From contig JAGYXB010000974.1 of NCBI GenBank assembly GCA_022495005.1, positions 418,246 through 482,245 of the forward strand: a stretch of DNA of 64,000 nt. The letters are read 5' to 3'. Of the stretch, positions 23,359 through 36,005 are shown in pieces. The position numbers and the translations under genes are program-made. Under the pieces are notes generated by a model that saw only the letters and a program-made list of their open reading frames with translations, made no database searches and was not told the DNA's origin. This DNA is from Rhyacophila brunnea. Taxonomy: Eukaryota > Arthropoda > Insecta > Trichoptera > Rhyacophilidae. Position 1 is the stretch's first letter, and each line of letters opens with the position of its first letter.

Positions 23359-24708
23359 TAGGGACTGCAATAAACCGGTACTTTGCACTAAGCTTACGCG
23401 GTCTTTATACCGGTATTAATACGGCGTAACATAGCTTGTTCTTTGACATAGGTTATCTAATAATATATATCTGTAATTGGTCACTCTTTAGTAGTCATTG
23501 CTATATAATATTATTCTCCTAGAATCCTGCTATGTCGTAAATATGGGTAAATTATTAAACAGTGGAACCATAAGCGATTCACAGGTGTACCTATTGGAAT
23601 TGTTTGCTGCAATGCTTGTTTGAATGCTAGGAAACAATATGACTAAAAGCGTTGCACCTTACCTAAAGTTAGAGCTGGGGTGACCATTGAGTACTACTAT
23701 TTCTTGTTTGAATAATTTTATTGAGGTGCATTTATATGCTATAATTGAAGTTTACAACAGTAAATATTATTTATATAAAATTTAAAAAAACGGTCTTTTC
23801 GTCAATAGCTAGGTTTACAAATACCGTTTAAAGTTTATGACTTTGTTAACGATAACAATTTTAAAATCGTTGGAATTTTTTTAAATAAGTACATTGATAA
23901 TAATTAATAAGTATAGTGTCTAGTAGATATTATAAATCCCAAAATTATAAATGAAACGGATCGTATTTTAGGGGTCCGTTGTCAGTAATAATCACTCACA
24001 ATAAAATAAATAACCATAATATACGTCTGAGCGGTAACGTGTTGGCTTATGAAGTAATGCATCTTAACCGTCAATTACATTGAGCTGTTTGTTGGCGAAT
24101 TTAAAAGCGGGCGATTCAGCTACTGCGATTGTGATGCTGACGTACAAAACTTTCCATTCGCTGAGAAGCCACAAGCCATCGACTATTTTGACAGAACGTA
24201 GTTCGTTTTTTACCGGGAGGTTGCTACTACGCTCTACAGACGCAGTAGTCCCACACGCCAGCGTGTAGCAACTTTTCTTGGTAGATAGTTTACAATCTGC
24301 TTGTTAGCTTGTTCAATGATGACACTGGGCGACTTTACAGGCAGATTGTAAATTCGCCAACATACAGCTCGTATAGTAGCTCAATGTAATTGACGTATTA
24401 GGTTCAAATCCTGGGGCTGAAAAATTCTCTAGTGGTTTTAACAACATCCGTTTTTCTTAAAACCAACCTGTTAAATTGTAGAACCAATTAAAAAAACAAA
24501 ATTTGTAAAACAATCAACAGATATTTATGTAATGAAATCAATATAAAAATTAGATGCTGAATTAGGTGACGAAAGTCAGTGCTATGAATTTTGTTTTATT
24601 AAGTACTTATAATATATTGAATAGTTCAAATAATAAAATACGTATGTGTAAGTCGCGACCAAAAATACCGATTATTCTAAATACAAAAAACCGGTAATGC
24701 AATCCCTG
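23359..24708. mobile_element. Possible hAT element (1350 bp) with internal palindrome
   Basis: tagggactgcaataaaccgg (23359) and ccggtaatgcaatccctg (to 24708) can be read as diverged inverted ends of CAGGGATTGCA type. The outside octamers gtaacagt and atgacagg share 5 of 8 bases. The ends are too diverged for certainty. It encloses the palindrome 24069-24395 and a tRNA-like B-box at about 24401-24411. Confidence 0.35.
24069..24395. repeat. Palindromic repeat of about 327 bp
   Basis: cgtcaattacattgagct (24069) and agctcaatgtaattgacg (to 24395) are perfect inverted copies. gttggcgaattt and aaattcgccaac form the next pair inward, and an inner tttacaatctgc / gcagattgtaaa pair lies within the right half. 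An A-box-like ctgagcggtaacg lies upstream and a B-box-like ggttcaaatcc just downstream, as if a tRNA-like repeat had been split by the insertion. Confidence 0.65.
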
Positions 24709-25356
24709 ATGACAGGTAAAGCAATAAAGCATGTTTATTGTTGTTCGCATTCTGATGTCAGAGTTTTTCTTATATGGGAGTTGCATTGTTTTTCTTATAA
24801 AACATGCTCATCAATTAATTTATGGCTTTAACACATTTGTCAGTTTTAGCATTTAACCCTTGATGAATGCCAATCAGCGCCACTTGTCCCTAAAAAAATT
24901 ATGAAATAATATAAAGCCAAAGGATTTTTCTCCCAGTATGCAGTCCCACCACTATTACATACAAACATCAATTAAATACTAAAATAAAATAACAAATCAA
25001 TTTGAATTGGGGTTATTTGAATGATTATTTCTTTTGTGACTAAAATGCTTATACTTGACCGGATAATTGAGTAAACACATAAGCTTTATCACCGGGGTAT
25101 CAGATTTCAAAATGGACAACATTATTTTTCGATAGGTGTGTGAACATTCTTTTTCATCTCGAATTTTGCCCACCATGATTGTCAACATGCACACTTTCTG
25201 TTAACCTCAAAATTTTCTTTTTTCTAATAATAATTATTTGTACCAATTATTACGATAACGGCAAATCGAATAGAACTAAAGATTAACATTTAGAAGATCA
25301 AGTACTCAGCTGTGTCGAGAAATGATATACATTCAGAAAACATTTTGGTGGGTAAC
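24709..25356. other. AT-rich intergenic DNA, no gene seen
   Basis: No supported feature was found. Confidence 0.5.
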
Positions 25357-25715
25357 GTGTCCGGAAATTGGATGACTATATACTATACGGTCTCCAATTT
25401 TATTAGATTCAATATGTACATTAATTCAATTTCCATAGTTGATTTAAGCAAAATTCATGAATTCAAGAATGAAAACCTAACCTAACCTAACATAATCTAA
25501 CCGAACAAATAATCCAGTATATCGGCTATTTTGCTGCTGGCTTCCTGTAAAATGTAAACCGATAAGAACCGTGTTTTATTTAGACATGATTTTTATGTCA
25601 GTACTATAAGACTAAAATAGGTTGAATGGTCTATAATATACGGCAATATATTTCCGATACAACATTTCACAAGTGTGATACGGCGAACTGCATACGTACA
25701 AGTTTCCGGACACGG
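25357..25715. mobile_element. Copy C of the CCTAA-containing MITE family
   Basis: It has the best preserved ends of the family: cgtgtccggaaa at the left and tttccggacacg at the right, inverted. The interior contains a run of CCTAA units (near 25475-25492), followed by aataatccagtatatcggct as in the other copies. No target duplication could be fixed. Confidence 0.8.
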
Positions 25716-26331
25716 GCGTAAGTTGCCACCAAATTTATCCATTACATTTTTGCACTTAATACTTTATATACAATACTGAATGATTTTAATCTAATATTAT
25801 TATTATTTTTTGTATATTCAGTGGCTATTTGATAAAAAATTGTTTAATTAAGTATCTTTTTAAGTATTTAAACGCTATAATTAATAATGTTTAATTTTTA
25901 AAATATTAAAATTGGGTGCATATTATGCAAATGCTTTGAGAGCCATCGCACGAAGACAGAGTAAAACATTAAATTGGCCTGAACCTTTATCTTGTAACCC
26001 CCTAACACCTCTATCCATTTAATTGCGTTCTCGGGTCGTAGCAGGACACTAAAGATACTAACCGACCCCGAATGACTTTATTTCACACCTTACTTTCTCA
26101 CTTAATACGGTCGCATCTACTTACTCCGGATGCAATCGGTCCGACTTGGTAATTGAAACACTTTTGACATTGGCCATCGCTGAGTAACAAAATACGTCAA
26201 ATTATGGCATATTTTAAATTTGTATGATAGTCGTGAATTATTATTAAGTAACTAATTGTTTAAGTATCTCAATTATTATTTTTGTTAATTTATTGTTTCA
26301 GAAATAAACCTAAAAAAAACCATCATCATCA
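25716..26331. other. AT-rich intergenic DNA, no gene seen
   Basis: No supported feature was found. Confidence 0.5.
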
Positions 26332-26610
26332 TCAGGGGCGCGACAAGCTGGTGTGGGTCTTGGCCTCCTCCAACAGCTCCCTCCACCTCTCCATATCCAG
26401 TATGGCGGCTTTCCAATTCGGTACCCCCAGAATACGGCAGACACTGGCAGCTCCATCCAACCAGTGAATCTTTGGCCTTACTCTTCCTCTACGCCCTATT
26501 GGGTTGCTGGACGTTACTATCTTTGCCAGTTCATTGTCATTCATACGGTGCACACGACCTAGCCATCGCAGTCTCCCAAGCTGCATGGTTTTCGTTTGGT
26601 AGGACATGGG
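26332..26610 (-). pseudogene. RTE-like reverse transcriptase C-terminus
   Basis: The minus-strand frame encodes LRWLGRVHRMNDNELAK, then GRRGRVRPKIHWLD and WRELLEEAKTH. This is the conserved C-terminal signature of RTE-like insect endonuclease-reverse transcriptases (LRWxGHVxRM ... GRRxRGRPxxRWxD ... WRxLxxxA). The 91-codon frame is intact but lacks the endonuclease and catalytic domains, so it is a 5'-truncated copy, the usual outcome of target-primed retrotransposition. Confidence 0.85.
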
Positions 26611-26640
26611 CCTGAATGATCATGCTGGCACGACCATCAA

Positions 26641-26826
26641 GACGCTGAACACGTCCTCTGTGATTACCTGTTGATGGGATCCGACCAAGCGGAGCTGTTT
26701 TCTAGGGTCCGTCCACACACGGGCCCGATTGGCCACGCCGACTTGATACGAACAAAGGCTAACTTTGAGGCGTTTAAAAAATTTGCTGCATTATATGATG
26801 GAGGACGGAATAATTTAAATCCCTCC
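26641..26826 (+). pseudogene. Non-LTR retrotransposon C-terminal tail
   Basis: The plus-strand frame reads DAEHVLCDYLLM, then VRPHTGPIGHADLI and NFEAFKKFAALYD. It aligns with the tail at 18166-18500. The HxLCD motif corresponds to the C-terminal cysteine/histidine region. It is truncated on both sides. Confidence 0.65.
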
Positions 26827-29758
26827 ATATAGTAGCTGACTCAATTGCAATAATTATTTCCTAAATATTCTTTTCAAGGTATTATTTTGATTGTGAGTTC
26901 GTCAATAAATAGCGGATCATAATTCATTGGACAGGTCACTTGAAAATAAGTTCACGGTTTGTTAGAATCTCAGTCTATATATTGCTCCGCACAACATCTC
27001 ATTGTACCGAGATTCGGACCTCGGAACAGTATCATAAGTATTGTAACATAATTACTAACTGTAACATACTCTTGTACAGACTGTTTACGCTGGAAATAAA
27101 AGTCGCTCCGACATCCATCGGAGCAACCACCAAATCTCGACTTCTCATCTCTCCTTCTGACGACTTCATCATCCACCACATCATCATGACAACCACAGCG
27201 ACGACCCCAACACATAAAGATTGATGATTGTAATCTTTGGATTTCATTGCATTGCATTTCATTTTAATATGTATGACTTACGTTCCGTCTTGAAGTAATT
27301 AACGTGGTTTAAATATATTTAAAAAAGCCGAAAAAGCTGCTTTGTAATAATTTTTCTCGATGTTAAAGATATGGTAAATATTGTGCAGTGCGGTTACTAA
27401 GTAAACGTATAGAGTGCTTCATTAATAATTGAATGTGATGTCATTAGCAGGCGTTAATGAATGAAAGCTTTATTACAGCACGCGCTTCTTTAGTTTTCTT
27501 AGACAGGGGATGCAAAGCTTCCAAGAACAGTAAATATGTTTTTTTTGTAAATATGACGTATTAACTTAAATGGGGTACCGGTGACCATATGGAACTACAT
27601 ATTTCTTACAATATGATTTTGTTTTGGTGTCTGTAGTTTATTACAATTTCATCAATAAAACATAAGCAGTCCTTCTTTTTTATTGTTGCAATGGATTTAA
27701 AATATATTCTGTCAACATCATAATTTAGCAGTGAATTTCTGTCAATTTAGGTGAAGAGACAATGATAAATAACAATATAGTATATTCGACTTGCGTGAGA
27801 AGAGTTTACGTGGAGTATGGACGTTATTTTATAAACTTATTCCGTGTACTTAGAACCGTGCATTTTGTTTAATTATTGTTAACAAATATTTTATTTAGTT
27901 TGATGTCATGCTGTGAATGCTTTGAATTTGTAATTTGTTCAAAATAATATGTAAAAAATGAATTTGAATTTTGTTATTAAATTTAACATAATGCATAGTA
28001 TTTAATCCACATAATTCCCAATCAGTTGACATTGTCGTTATATCCGGACGAAACCAAACTCGGTCGCTATAATTATTGATAGCTGATAACTGATTATTAA
28101 TGAATAATAGCCGATTATACTTGGTTAGGTACCTACATATTTTGTTGAGTAGTTATGTAATACTTTGTTGAATATTACTATACCTGATACAGTTAATATC
28201 TTATTTATTAAAATGGGGAAGCAGAATAATTTCACATAGAACTGGATTCTGCTCAAAATAATTCTAACTGAGCTGTATTTTAATGTCGATTTTCTAATGA
28301 TTTCAAAGTGTATTTTTATGTGATAACAGTATAATACACAACAGTAAAAATGAGATTTTAAATATAGGTACTAACTTATCATTAGTCTGAATGCCGTTCA
28401 CTTATTTCTGAATTAATAATGGACGTAAATACGACAGACTACCTATCACTATTAATTAATACATCTTTAATAATATAAACATAGTTGAGGTCATTTACTT
28501 TTATAAATAGGCGCCATCTTAAGTTCATAATAAACATCATTGCCATGTTAATAAAAAAAATATGCAACAGAAAATATACCTACATAGGTATACTTTATCA
28601 CCGTGCGTGCATTTAAAATTAGAATACTGTAATAAAGTAACAAATTAAAAAATCTAGAATTACTTAATTTAAATTGTGCAGCTTTATAAGTACTTAAATA
28701 ACATATTGGGAAATCAAATTTTAAAAATTGGCAACAATTCTAATTGCGGATGTGACATTGCTTTACTTTTGAAGCTGTCATTCTATTTTGATCTATGTAT
28801 AGCATTTTGACGTAACTTGAATAATATGGTGTAGCTCTATGTTCAATGCACCTCGGCATTAGTATTGAATATTTATTCTAAACTGTAATTTCGAAATGGT
28901 AGTTCAATGGATCTAAGGTAAGCATATTATGAATGAATATCATGAATGAAATCGGATTAGTATACCTACTACGAGACATTTGTTGCGGTAGAATACCTAC
29001 AGTAGACAACCACAATAAAAATAGCCAAGTATACCTACATTATCATTTTCCTTATGTATGTCAGATTCCGCGATTATCGTTGGCCGTGATATGAAATAAT
29101 GGCAGATAATATATAATTTTAGCCTTGAAATTTATGAGTAATTACTTACATAGATGTATTGTGGTAGTGACATCAAGTATCTATATACCTATAGAAATAA
29201 TTCAATTTATGGAAGTTAATATTTTCATATGTTGGATTTTTTATAAGTAGGAACTCAATACCGTAACAAAACTTTTAATACATTATAATATATTAAATTT
29301 ACTTGTCTGTCACTCTATCTGTAACGCACAAGCTGTTTCACGCGTATTTGTTGTGCGATCGCATACATATAACACCCTCGATACATTATCATCTCTTTTT
29401 TACTATGCATTTCGCTCACACACAACGGTGATAAAAGTCGTTCCTTAGCTATGAATATTGTAACCTTATAATATTGCTTTAATTATGATACAAATACTCT
29501 AAACAAGTGACATTATCACCTCCGGTATTGTTTTCTAGTTTATCGTATTACATTATTTTAATTTATCGAGATTTTATTTCGACAGCGTGATGGATAGTTT
29601 ACAGACATTTTCAGTATTTTCATAGTAGTTTGAATTCTGTTTTTACTGCCCCATCGCTCACCATATCATTGAACCAAATTAACAGTATTATCTTACCTTG
29701 GAAGTTGAAGCTTCTTTTGAATGCTTTTTAATGACTAACGGTGTCGTGTTAATGCGTT
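26827..29758. other. AT-rich intergenic DNA, no convincing gene
   Basis: Overlapping frames at 26940-27262 on both strands reflect a less AT-rich stretch containing tcatcatccaccac-type simple sequence. tggaaataaaagtcgctccg near 27089 resembles an LTR polyadenylation region but no LTR ends were found. The rest shows nothing. Confidence 0.45.
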
Positions 29759-30165
29759 AACTAACGCCTTTTACACGTCACGGGTGAACACCCTTCTATA
29801 CCAGTCGCACATTGAAAATCGTCTCGCCTGGGATAATAGTCGTGAATCAAAACCTAGCGCAACATTCAACTTTCTTATGTGCGTACAGCAAGGCCGTGCG
29901 AGGACAGTGAAATCACTCGGCAAGCCAAAATTAATGAAGAAGTGCGACATTTCGGGATTATACCTGTGCTGCATGTGCATCCAGATGTTTTTTCAAACTG
30001 AAATGTTTTATTCTATCAGTGTGCAAATGTCCATACGATAACATATGTTTTGTGAATAACGATGACGTTACATCGACGTATTCGACACGTTGCAGACGAA
30101 ACGAGTTTAGATGTGAGAGCCGGCTTAGGGGACGTTGGCGATGTTTGTGGTAATCTTTCACTTGA
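29759..30165. other. CpG-richer block, possible degraded coding relic
   Basis: Composition is more balanced than the flanks. A minus-strand frame (29958-30161) contains spaced histidines around FTKHML, HLHTDRIKHF and LKKHLDAH, which recall C2H2 zinc finger helices, but the paired cysteines are absent. No family can be claimed. Confidence 0.25.
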
Positions 30166-30783
30166 TTTATGAAGTACTGATAATGGGTAGAAATAGAGTA
30201 CTTACTAAGATTTAATCAGTGTATAATATTTCTGTGCTAAAAGGTTCTTATTCTGACCAGAGCCTCGTTTTTCTGGAAGTTGAATCGATGGGTACAATTA
30301 TTACAATATCAGACTTAGTTAAATCAACGGTTTGAAACATTTAATAATTATATTTTTATAATTTTTCCCTTTCGTTTTATATATTGAACACACCTGCATA
30401 AAATATCAATAATATGTGATCTTACATCTAGCACCTCTCATCGGTGAAGTTGATTTAATCAACGCACCTCTATAAAAACAGGTGGATCCGTAAATCAAAT
30501 GACGACACGGTTTCCTTCTTCACATGCCTGATCCGTCTTATTTATTATTCCAAAACAAAAGACATAAAAACAGACCAGATTATAATATTATTATAGGATC
30601 GAATGAACATTAAGATAGAGAAAACAGTCAAAGCATCGCGCTGATTACGGCCCTGTAATGTGACGGTTGTAATGATAGGGACAGGGGTGAATTAGTTGCA
30701 CTCGTTAAGTGTACTGCAGACTTAGAGCACCCAGCATAACAGAGCATTGCTATTGTACTCACACATAATTTTACGAATGTTAG
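30166..30783. other. AT-rich intergenic DNA, no gene seen
   Basis: No supported feature was found. Confidence 0.5.
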
Positions 30784-31353
30784 AAATGAGGGGTCTACTT
30801 CCAAAAAGCGATAAGTCCATATTTGGTCAAAATCGAGAAAAAAATACGCACGTATTCTTTGTATAATTTTACACTATATGTATTGATCTATAAATTCCAA
30901 AACGTGACATAACCCTACGAAAAAAAAAAATTTGAAGTCTCGATTTATTACAAAAAGCGCCAAGTCCGTGTTTCATATTATTTAAAGCTTGATTGATTTC
31001 GCGCGTGCTTAAGTCAATCAATAAGGGAAGGTTCAATATTGAAAAGGGCGTCTCCCATACTGTAGCATCTGGTAAACTCATGACAGTGCCATGGAAATAT
31101 GTGCTTATGCGGAGTAAATTAAAAAGTGAGATACAAATAGCGCTACGTCCAATTTTATTTTGCCTATATTTATTACATTTAACAGTTTATCGGCTAAAAC
31201 AAATTGCCATTTGGTTCTAATTTCGACATAGAATACAACGGAAAAAATAATCTCACGTTAAAACAAATAATTAAAGCTTGAAACATAAAAACGTTGTTTC
31301 CCGAAAATATTCAATTGTGGACTTGTCGCTTTTTGTAATTAGACGCCTCAAAT
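30784..31353. mobile_element. MITE with 31-bp terminal repeats (562 bp)
   Basis: gaggggtctacttccaaaaa gcgataagtcca (30788) and its inverse at the right end (to 31349) agree at most positions. A third, internal copy of acaaaaagcgccaagtcc lies near 30950. aaat flanks both ends (30784-30787 and 31350-31353). Confidence 0.7.
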
Positions 31354-32734
31354 AACCTTATTAGAAAAAAAGCATTAAAAATAGTTATACAGTTACTATT
31401 TAAACAATCGATGTATGATAAATTTTCTAAAAATATTAGTTTCACGTTTGCTAAAATAAAATATCAAGTTCAAGCTGTCATAATATGTCTAAAAGAAACT
31501 CTAAACCATGTATGTATTAAAATGTTAATCAAAATCAAATATTAATAATGTTTAGTTTACATACTTCTACTATATAGTATGTAACAATGCAATGGTTTTG
31601 TGACGAGAGGGCTAGGGCGCTGGAGTTGGTTTGGTGTTGACGCACTAGTGCACTTGTAAACGAACGGTTCGGAATGTCACTCTCACAGTTTCACTTTGGT
31701 TTTGGGAAAAATTATGATGGCAAGCTTAGGAAGGATAATAGACGCGACGTACGCTCAAACCATATCAGATTTGGCGCAACAAAAGTCGAAGAGATGCGTT
31801 TTGGATGAGTCACTCTATGGTTAACGCTTGCTTCGCTCGTATTGTATCAGATTACGGCGTGATAGAGTCTTAACTTTAACAAGCCTAGGCGCGTCCGCTG
31901 TCTTAAAGTAACTTTATCACGAACGACTGATGACCCGTGACTGGTGGTCATCTGGTCTTGTGACAATAATTAGGGATCTGAGGTAAGTGGGAAGAGAGGA
32001 AGAAGGCCACCATAATTGGCCCAACCACATATAATTTTTGTGTCTTGACCCTATTTAAAAAAAATATAGTTATTCACATTAAGAATGTCTGATTATTATC
32101 TGAAATTAAAATAAAATTATATCAAATAATAATAAGCATCTATTTATAGACAAGTATGGAAGTCAACCGATAAATTTATAATTGAATATAATTATTATTG
32201 AAATTCAGTACCAACTATCAATAATTTTTATTCTTGGTATATTGTGTTTTAGCCTAAGCCGTTTTAATGTATTAATCCTACCCTGTATTTGGATAGAAAT
32301 ACTTAGAAGAAAAGCTTATCTATTAAACTCGTAATTATCCGAAGCTTTAAGGTTTTTAATCAAGTGATCTGATTACTTACCGACTTGATTTTTAGTAGAT
32401 TTTTAACCATCGTTAAAAGATTAAATGGAGCCTCCGGTTCATTAAAATAATGTTTATCTAACTATAATTATTTCGATACGCTCAGCATAGATTTTTATAC
32501 CTTTTGACTGATTAGTCATTAAAATATATACCGACTTGTTTTTAATTAAATGTAATGCTAGATTTTAGGAAAAAATATATACATATGTAATATATACTTA
32601 TGAACATATCAGAATAATATATAGTTTAATTTCCTTTTAGTATAATATTTATTATATAATGGTAGTACTTAGAGTTAGTACCTAATGAAATTTCAGTCTT
32701 ATTTTTTCAATATTCGATGCATGTTATAATTCTT
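31354..32734. other. Intergenic DNA with one CpG-richer block
   Basis: 31600-31880 is richer in CpG and holds a 36-codon ATG frame (31714-31824, MMASLGRIIDATYAQ...). No motif is recognised. The remainder is AT-rich with nothing seen. Confidence 0.4.
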
Positions 32735-33245
32735 TCGCGGATACCATCTGTAGGAGATCTTGGCATTACGTTTGATAGTAAACTAACGTTTAGTGGGCAT
32801 ATTGTGGATATAATTTTGTAAAAAACGCTAGCGTATTTTTGGGTTCTTTTCCGATGTTACTGTATTAAAAATTATTTATAATTATTTATTTTGAAGCCGG
32901 CTTGAGAGTGCGTCGATTGTTTGGGCCCCGTATCGTTTGAAATATATCCTTGTGATGAAGCGAGCAAAATATTTTTTTGAGACTCCGATACTTGAACCTT
33001 TATGGACACCTACTTTCTATAGCTTCATCCAACATACTTCTCTTAGGTATGCTTACATACTGTAGTCTAAATGCTATAAGACATCAGTACATATTATTTG
33101 GCCACTTAATTATTAATATACCACTTATTAATTTGTAATATTGACCTATGTGTCCCTGAAAACTATCTGAGAAATCGGGAGCATCAGTTGTTTGTCTTCC
33201 CAAGATGGAGAACTAATTTGACCTTGATGATGCGAATTGGGAAAT
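32735..33245 (+). pseudogene. Jockey-like non-LTR reverse transcriptase relic, C-terminal part
   Basis: Pieces in shifting frames match the Jockey/CR1 pattern in order: VGDLGITFDSKLTFSGHI (near 32749), SIVWAPYRLKYI (near 32915), an ETPILEPL stretch, and VPENYLRNREHQLFVFP followed by RWRTN (near 33150-33220). The last corresponds to the usual C-terminal VPxxRTN motif. Stops and frameshifts show it is dead. The N-terminal catalytic core is absent. Confidence 0.75.
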
Positions 33246-34940
33246 GACCAAATCTCTTTGGATATTAATATATTCCACTTGCGTGAGAATAAGTTTAGGT
33301 ATGTATTCTTTTATATTATTTTATACCGGGGCTACTTCTTCTTAATTTTTTTTCTTAGGTTAGTTTGAATCTTAGGGGTACATTGGTACGACAGTGTTAT
33401 AAACACTCAAGTTTGTGAGCGGACACTGCAGCCCTAGGTGACTGAATAAATTAGGGGTGTTTTTTCAAAGTGAATTTTTTCCACTTCAACAAATTTTTGG
33501 CCAACGCCAAAAAATTGTTTACGGTGTTGTTGATACATATATTTTTAGTATTGGAAGGTTCTTATATACAAAAAATACTTGTTCAAAATTTTATCCTAAA
33601 TTCTGGCAATCGTAACTTATTGCCGTTAACTATGCCGTCAGAAAGTGTGACACTCCGTACCCTTGTAATAAAGCCTAAGGGTTTCGTCGCCGTGCCCGGC
33701 TCTTCCTTACTTTGCAGCGGTGCTACAAAAGCGATATACGCCCTGCAGGTCTGGCATGGCGGGTGGCGCGAGAGTTGGCGATGGACTGTGGGAAGTGGCT
33801 CAAGTCTGTGCTTGTCCTATGTCCCAATGGTAGGGCGTTACAGGGTGAAAGAATAGTGTATAAGAAGATCTGGACATTATATAAATTTTTGGAATATCTA
33901 GTATTTTTCTGAAAACTAACTTATTTTCTTACTATGACTTGCATTTTTAAGTTAACGGTTGCTAATACTGTTAATGTCCAGCTTAGAGTTAGATATTTAA
34001 AAAAATTGAGCAACAGGACTAATCATTTTACATATATATATATATATATATGTTATATTATATTATTATAGAAAACAGAGTATTAGTGTGACTACTGATA
34101 GTATTGTAAAACAATATGTAACACTATTTTGCATGATTGATCATCAATCAGGCCTTAGAAAGTAGCTCTTCAAAAAACCCGACAAGCATTTTAACAAGTT
34201 AGGTAGTTCTAGGTCCAAATTTTATCGATTATTTTCCGATACATAAGTTGGGTTACGGAGCATTAAAAAAAACTATAAAATTCACACTCGTATAACTGAG
34301 TGCCGCTGCGAGATTATGAACATTGATTGTAATTAATAAGCAATAAGTGTAGAGCAGAACTTAATTAAAATGTCACGTGTTGCCAATTACACCACTGGAT
34401 TACTCAATAATTCCATACGGCCAATTAAAATGTGGCAATAAAAAAGTGTTGCCAGTTTAATTTATTGGGTGCGAAGCAAAGCGATTTGGAATACATATTA
34501 TTTTAATTTCAAATAAAGAATATAGATACGTAGATAATAATAAGAAGTCGGTGGCGAAGATTTCATACTAGGCTATTATTTAAAGCCTATCTTACATATT
34601 TAAATAACTTCATTATTTTATATTAAAAAAAAATATACATTTTCCTAACGTAATCTGTCTAGTAGGCATGTTTTATAAATTGATTATTGGTTTGCCTTAT
34701 CAGACTGAAACGTAGCTATGGTATCCAGCCAGTTATGACAATATTACAATCAAGGAAGGGCTAAAACTAATTTGGATTATTTCGCGAATACAACATTATA
34801 AGTACATACAATTATAAACAAAATAAAAAAAACCAGTGTCATACTATCGCGTGACGTGAGGCTGTAGGTGTTTTAGCCTAATGTGTTCGTATATAATATA
34901 TTATTATATCTATTAATTTACGTGCGCTGGATTTGATGCC
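33246..34940. other. Intergenic DNA
   Basis: A 128-codon and an overlapping 66-codon plus-strand frame (33470-33912) cross a more GC-rich patch at 33630-33850. I recognise no motif, and cannot tell whether the patch is an old repeat. A (TA)n run lies at about 34033-34050. Nothing else was seen. Confidence 0.4.
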
Positions 34941-35018
34941 AAATGGTCTCTTTGTTAAGACGCTGAACTATCGAGACAATATAATTTTCTAGCCCGAGTT
35001 TGAACGCGGTTAGGCATT
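34941..35018 (+). repeat. Diverged tRNA-like repeat fragment
   Basis: atggtctctttgttaagacg then cccgagtttgaacgcgg resembles a tRNA body with decayed A and B boxes. It is weak evidence by itself, but a clearer copy lies 180 bp downstream. Confidence 0.3.
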
Positions 35019-35189
35019 ACTTATCAATTGGTAACATATATTTGTTTTTTGTTCAGTAAAATAATGATGATGATCAAATTAAATATGGTTTATATGTTGA
35101 ATATAAGTCATATCACAATATAGATAATAGTTTACTTACCGTAGATAGGTACTTCGTCACTGATATATGTATATATTATATCAAATATC

Positions 35190-35262
35190 AAGCGATAGCC
35201 GCGTGGCTATGTATTTAATCAGTAAATTGACAGTCTCGGGCTTGAATCCCGGGTGTGGATAA
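35190..35262 (+). repeat. tRNA-derived SINE head
   Basis: The A-box-like gatagccgcgtggctat and a B-box/T-arm ctcgggcttgaatcccggg (self-pairing cggg/cccg stem) are spaced as in pol III promoters. The acceptor arm does not close, so it is a tRNA-derived repeat, not a tRNA gene. Confidence 0.55.
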
Positions 35263-35499
35263 AATCACAAGTTGTTTTTCAATATTTATTTGGATGAATG
35301 TTGATGCCATCATATTATAAATGAAAAAGGACCAAAAAGTTGTGCGTATATTAAAATTACAGTAAGTACTTCGGCCACATTATGACAGAGCAAAAGTAAA
35401 GTATTCCCAACACATTCATTATTGAAGGAAAAATGAAGTACGTATGTATATGCCAGTGGAAGATGCCGAATTTCATGATAATATACTAATTTCCAGTAT
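35263..35499. other. Intergenic DNA, no gene seen
   Basis: No supported feature was found. Confidence 0.5.
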
Positions 35500-36005
35500 T
35501 GATACGAGTACAGTTAACTGAACTATATTTAACTGTCCAACGTCACCTCTTCACTCTCAGCGTGATGAGAGGCTACTTGGTCCGTTCTCTTATCTCCACG
35601 TTACTAATAAAGTCATACTACTGCACTCCCAGATTCCGTCCCAAACATGTGTTCTTGAAGCTAAGTATACGGTTACTCTGAGCCTTCAAAAGGTGCCATG
35701 ATTCGAAACCGTACCGTCAGAATGCAAGCGTCGAATAGGCTGAATTTGGTTATAATCGAATGAGTATTGTCGTGACTCCCAGACACATCACATCGAGTTA
35801 AATATTGTCCCAGCCATTCCCATCTGGATAGCGATCTCTCTTGGCAAAATGTCATCTCATTTGATGTGTACCCTCAGGTATTTAAAAGTTTCGACACTCG
35901 CGATGTTTTTCCCTTCGCTAATCAGAGGGAAATCTGAATCAAGACAGGTGCTATTGCACAAAGCTTTGGTTTTCTCCGCGCTTAGTGGACTAAAAGTAAA
36001 ACGGA
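35500..36005 (-). pseudogene. RTE-like reverse transcriptase relic
   Basis: Minus-strand pieces, in shifting frames, read LSAEKTKAL, then SVETFKYLRVHIK, REIAIQMGMAGTIFN, KFSLFDACIL and GFESWHLLKAQSNRIL, and finally VEIRERTK. The order matches the segment after the catalytic YADD motif in RTE-like reverse transcriptases (NxxKTK, VxxFxYLG, EIxxRIxxAxxAFxxL, LxLFDACVLP, YGxExWxL, IRxRT). Stop codons and at least two frameshifts make it non-functional. Confidence 0.75.

Noticed and set aside
26940..27262. Three overlapping frames and an LTR-like polyadenylation region
   Set aside because: No inverted LTR ends, no partner repeat, and frames conflict on both strands.
29958..30161. C2H2 zinc finger gene
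   Set aside because: Histidine spacing is suggestive, but the cysteine pairs are missing and the frame is short; not enough for a call.
33470..33856. 128-codon plus-strand frame
   Set aside because: Starts in AT-rich low-complexity DNA, and an overlapping frame covers the same GC-rich patch; no family recognised, so it was only mentioned in the region note.
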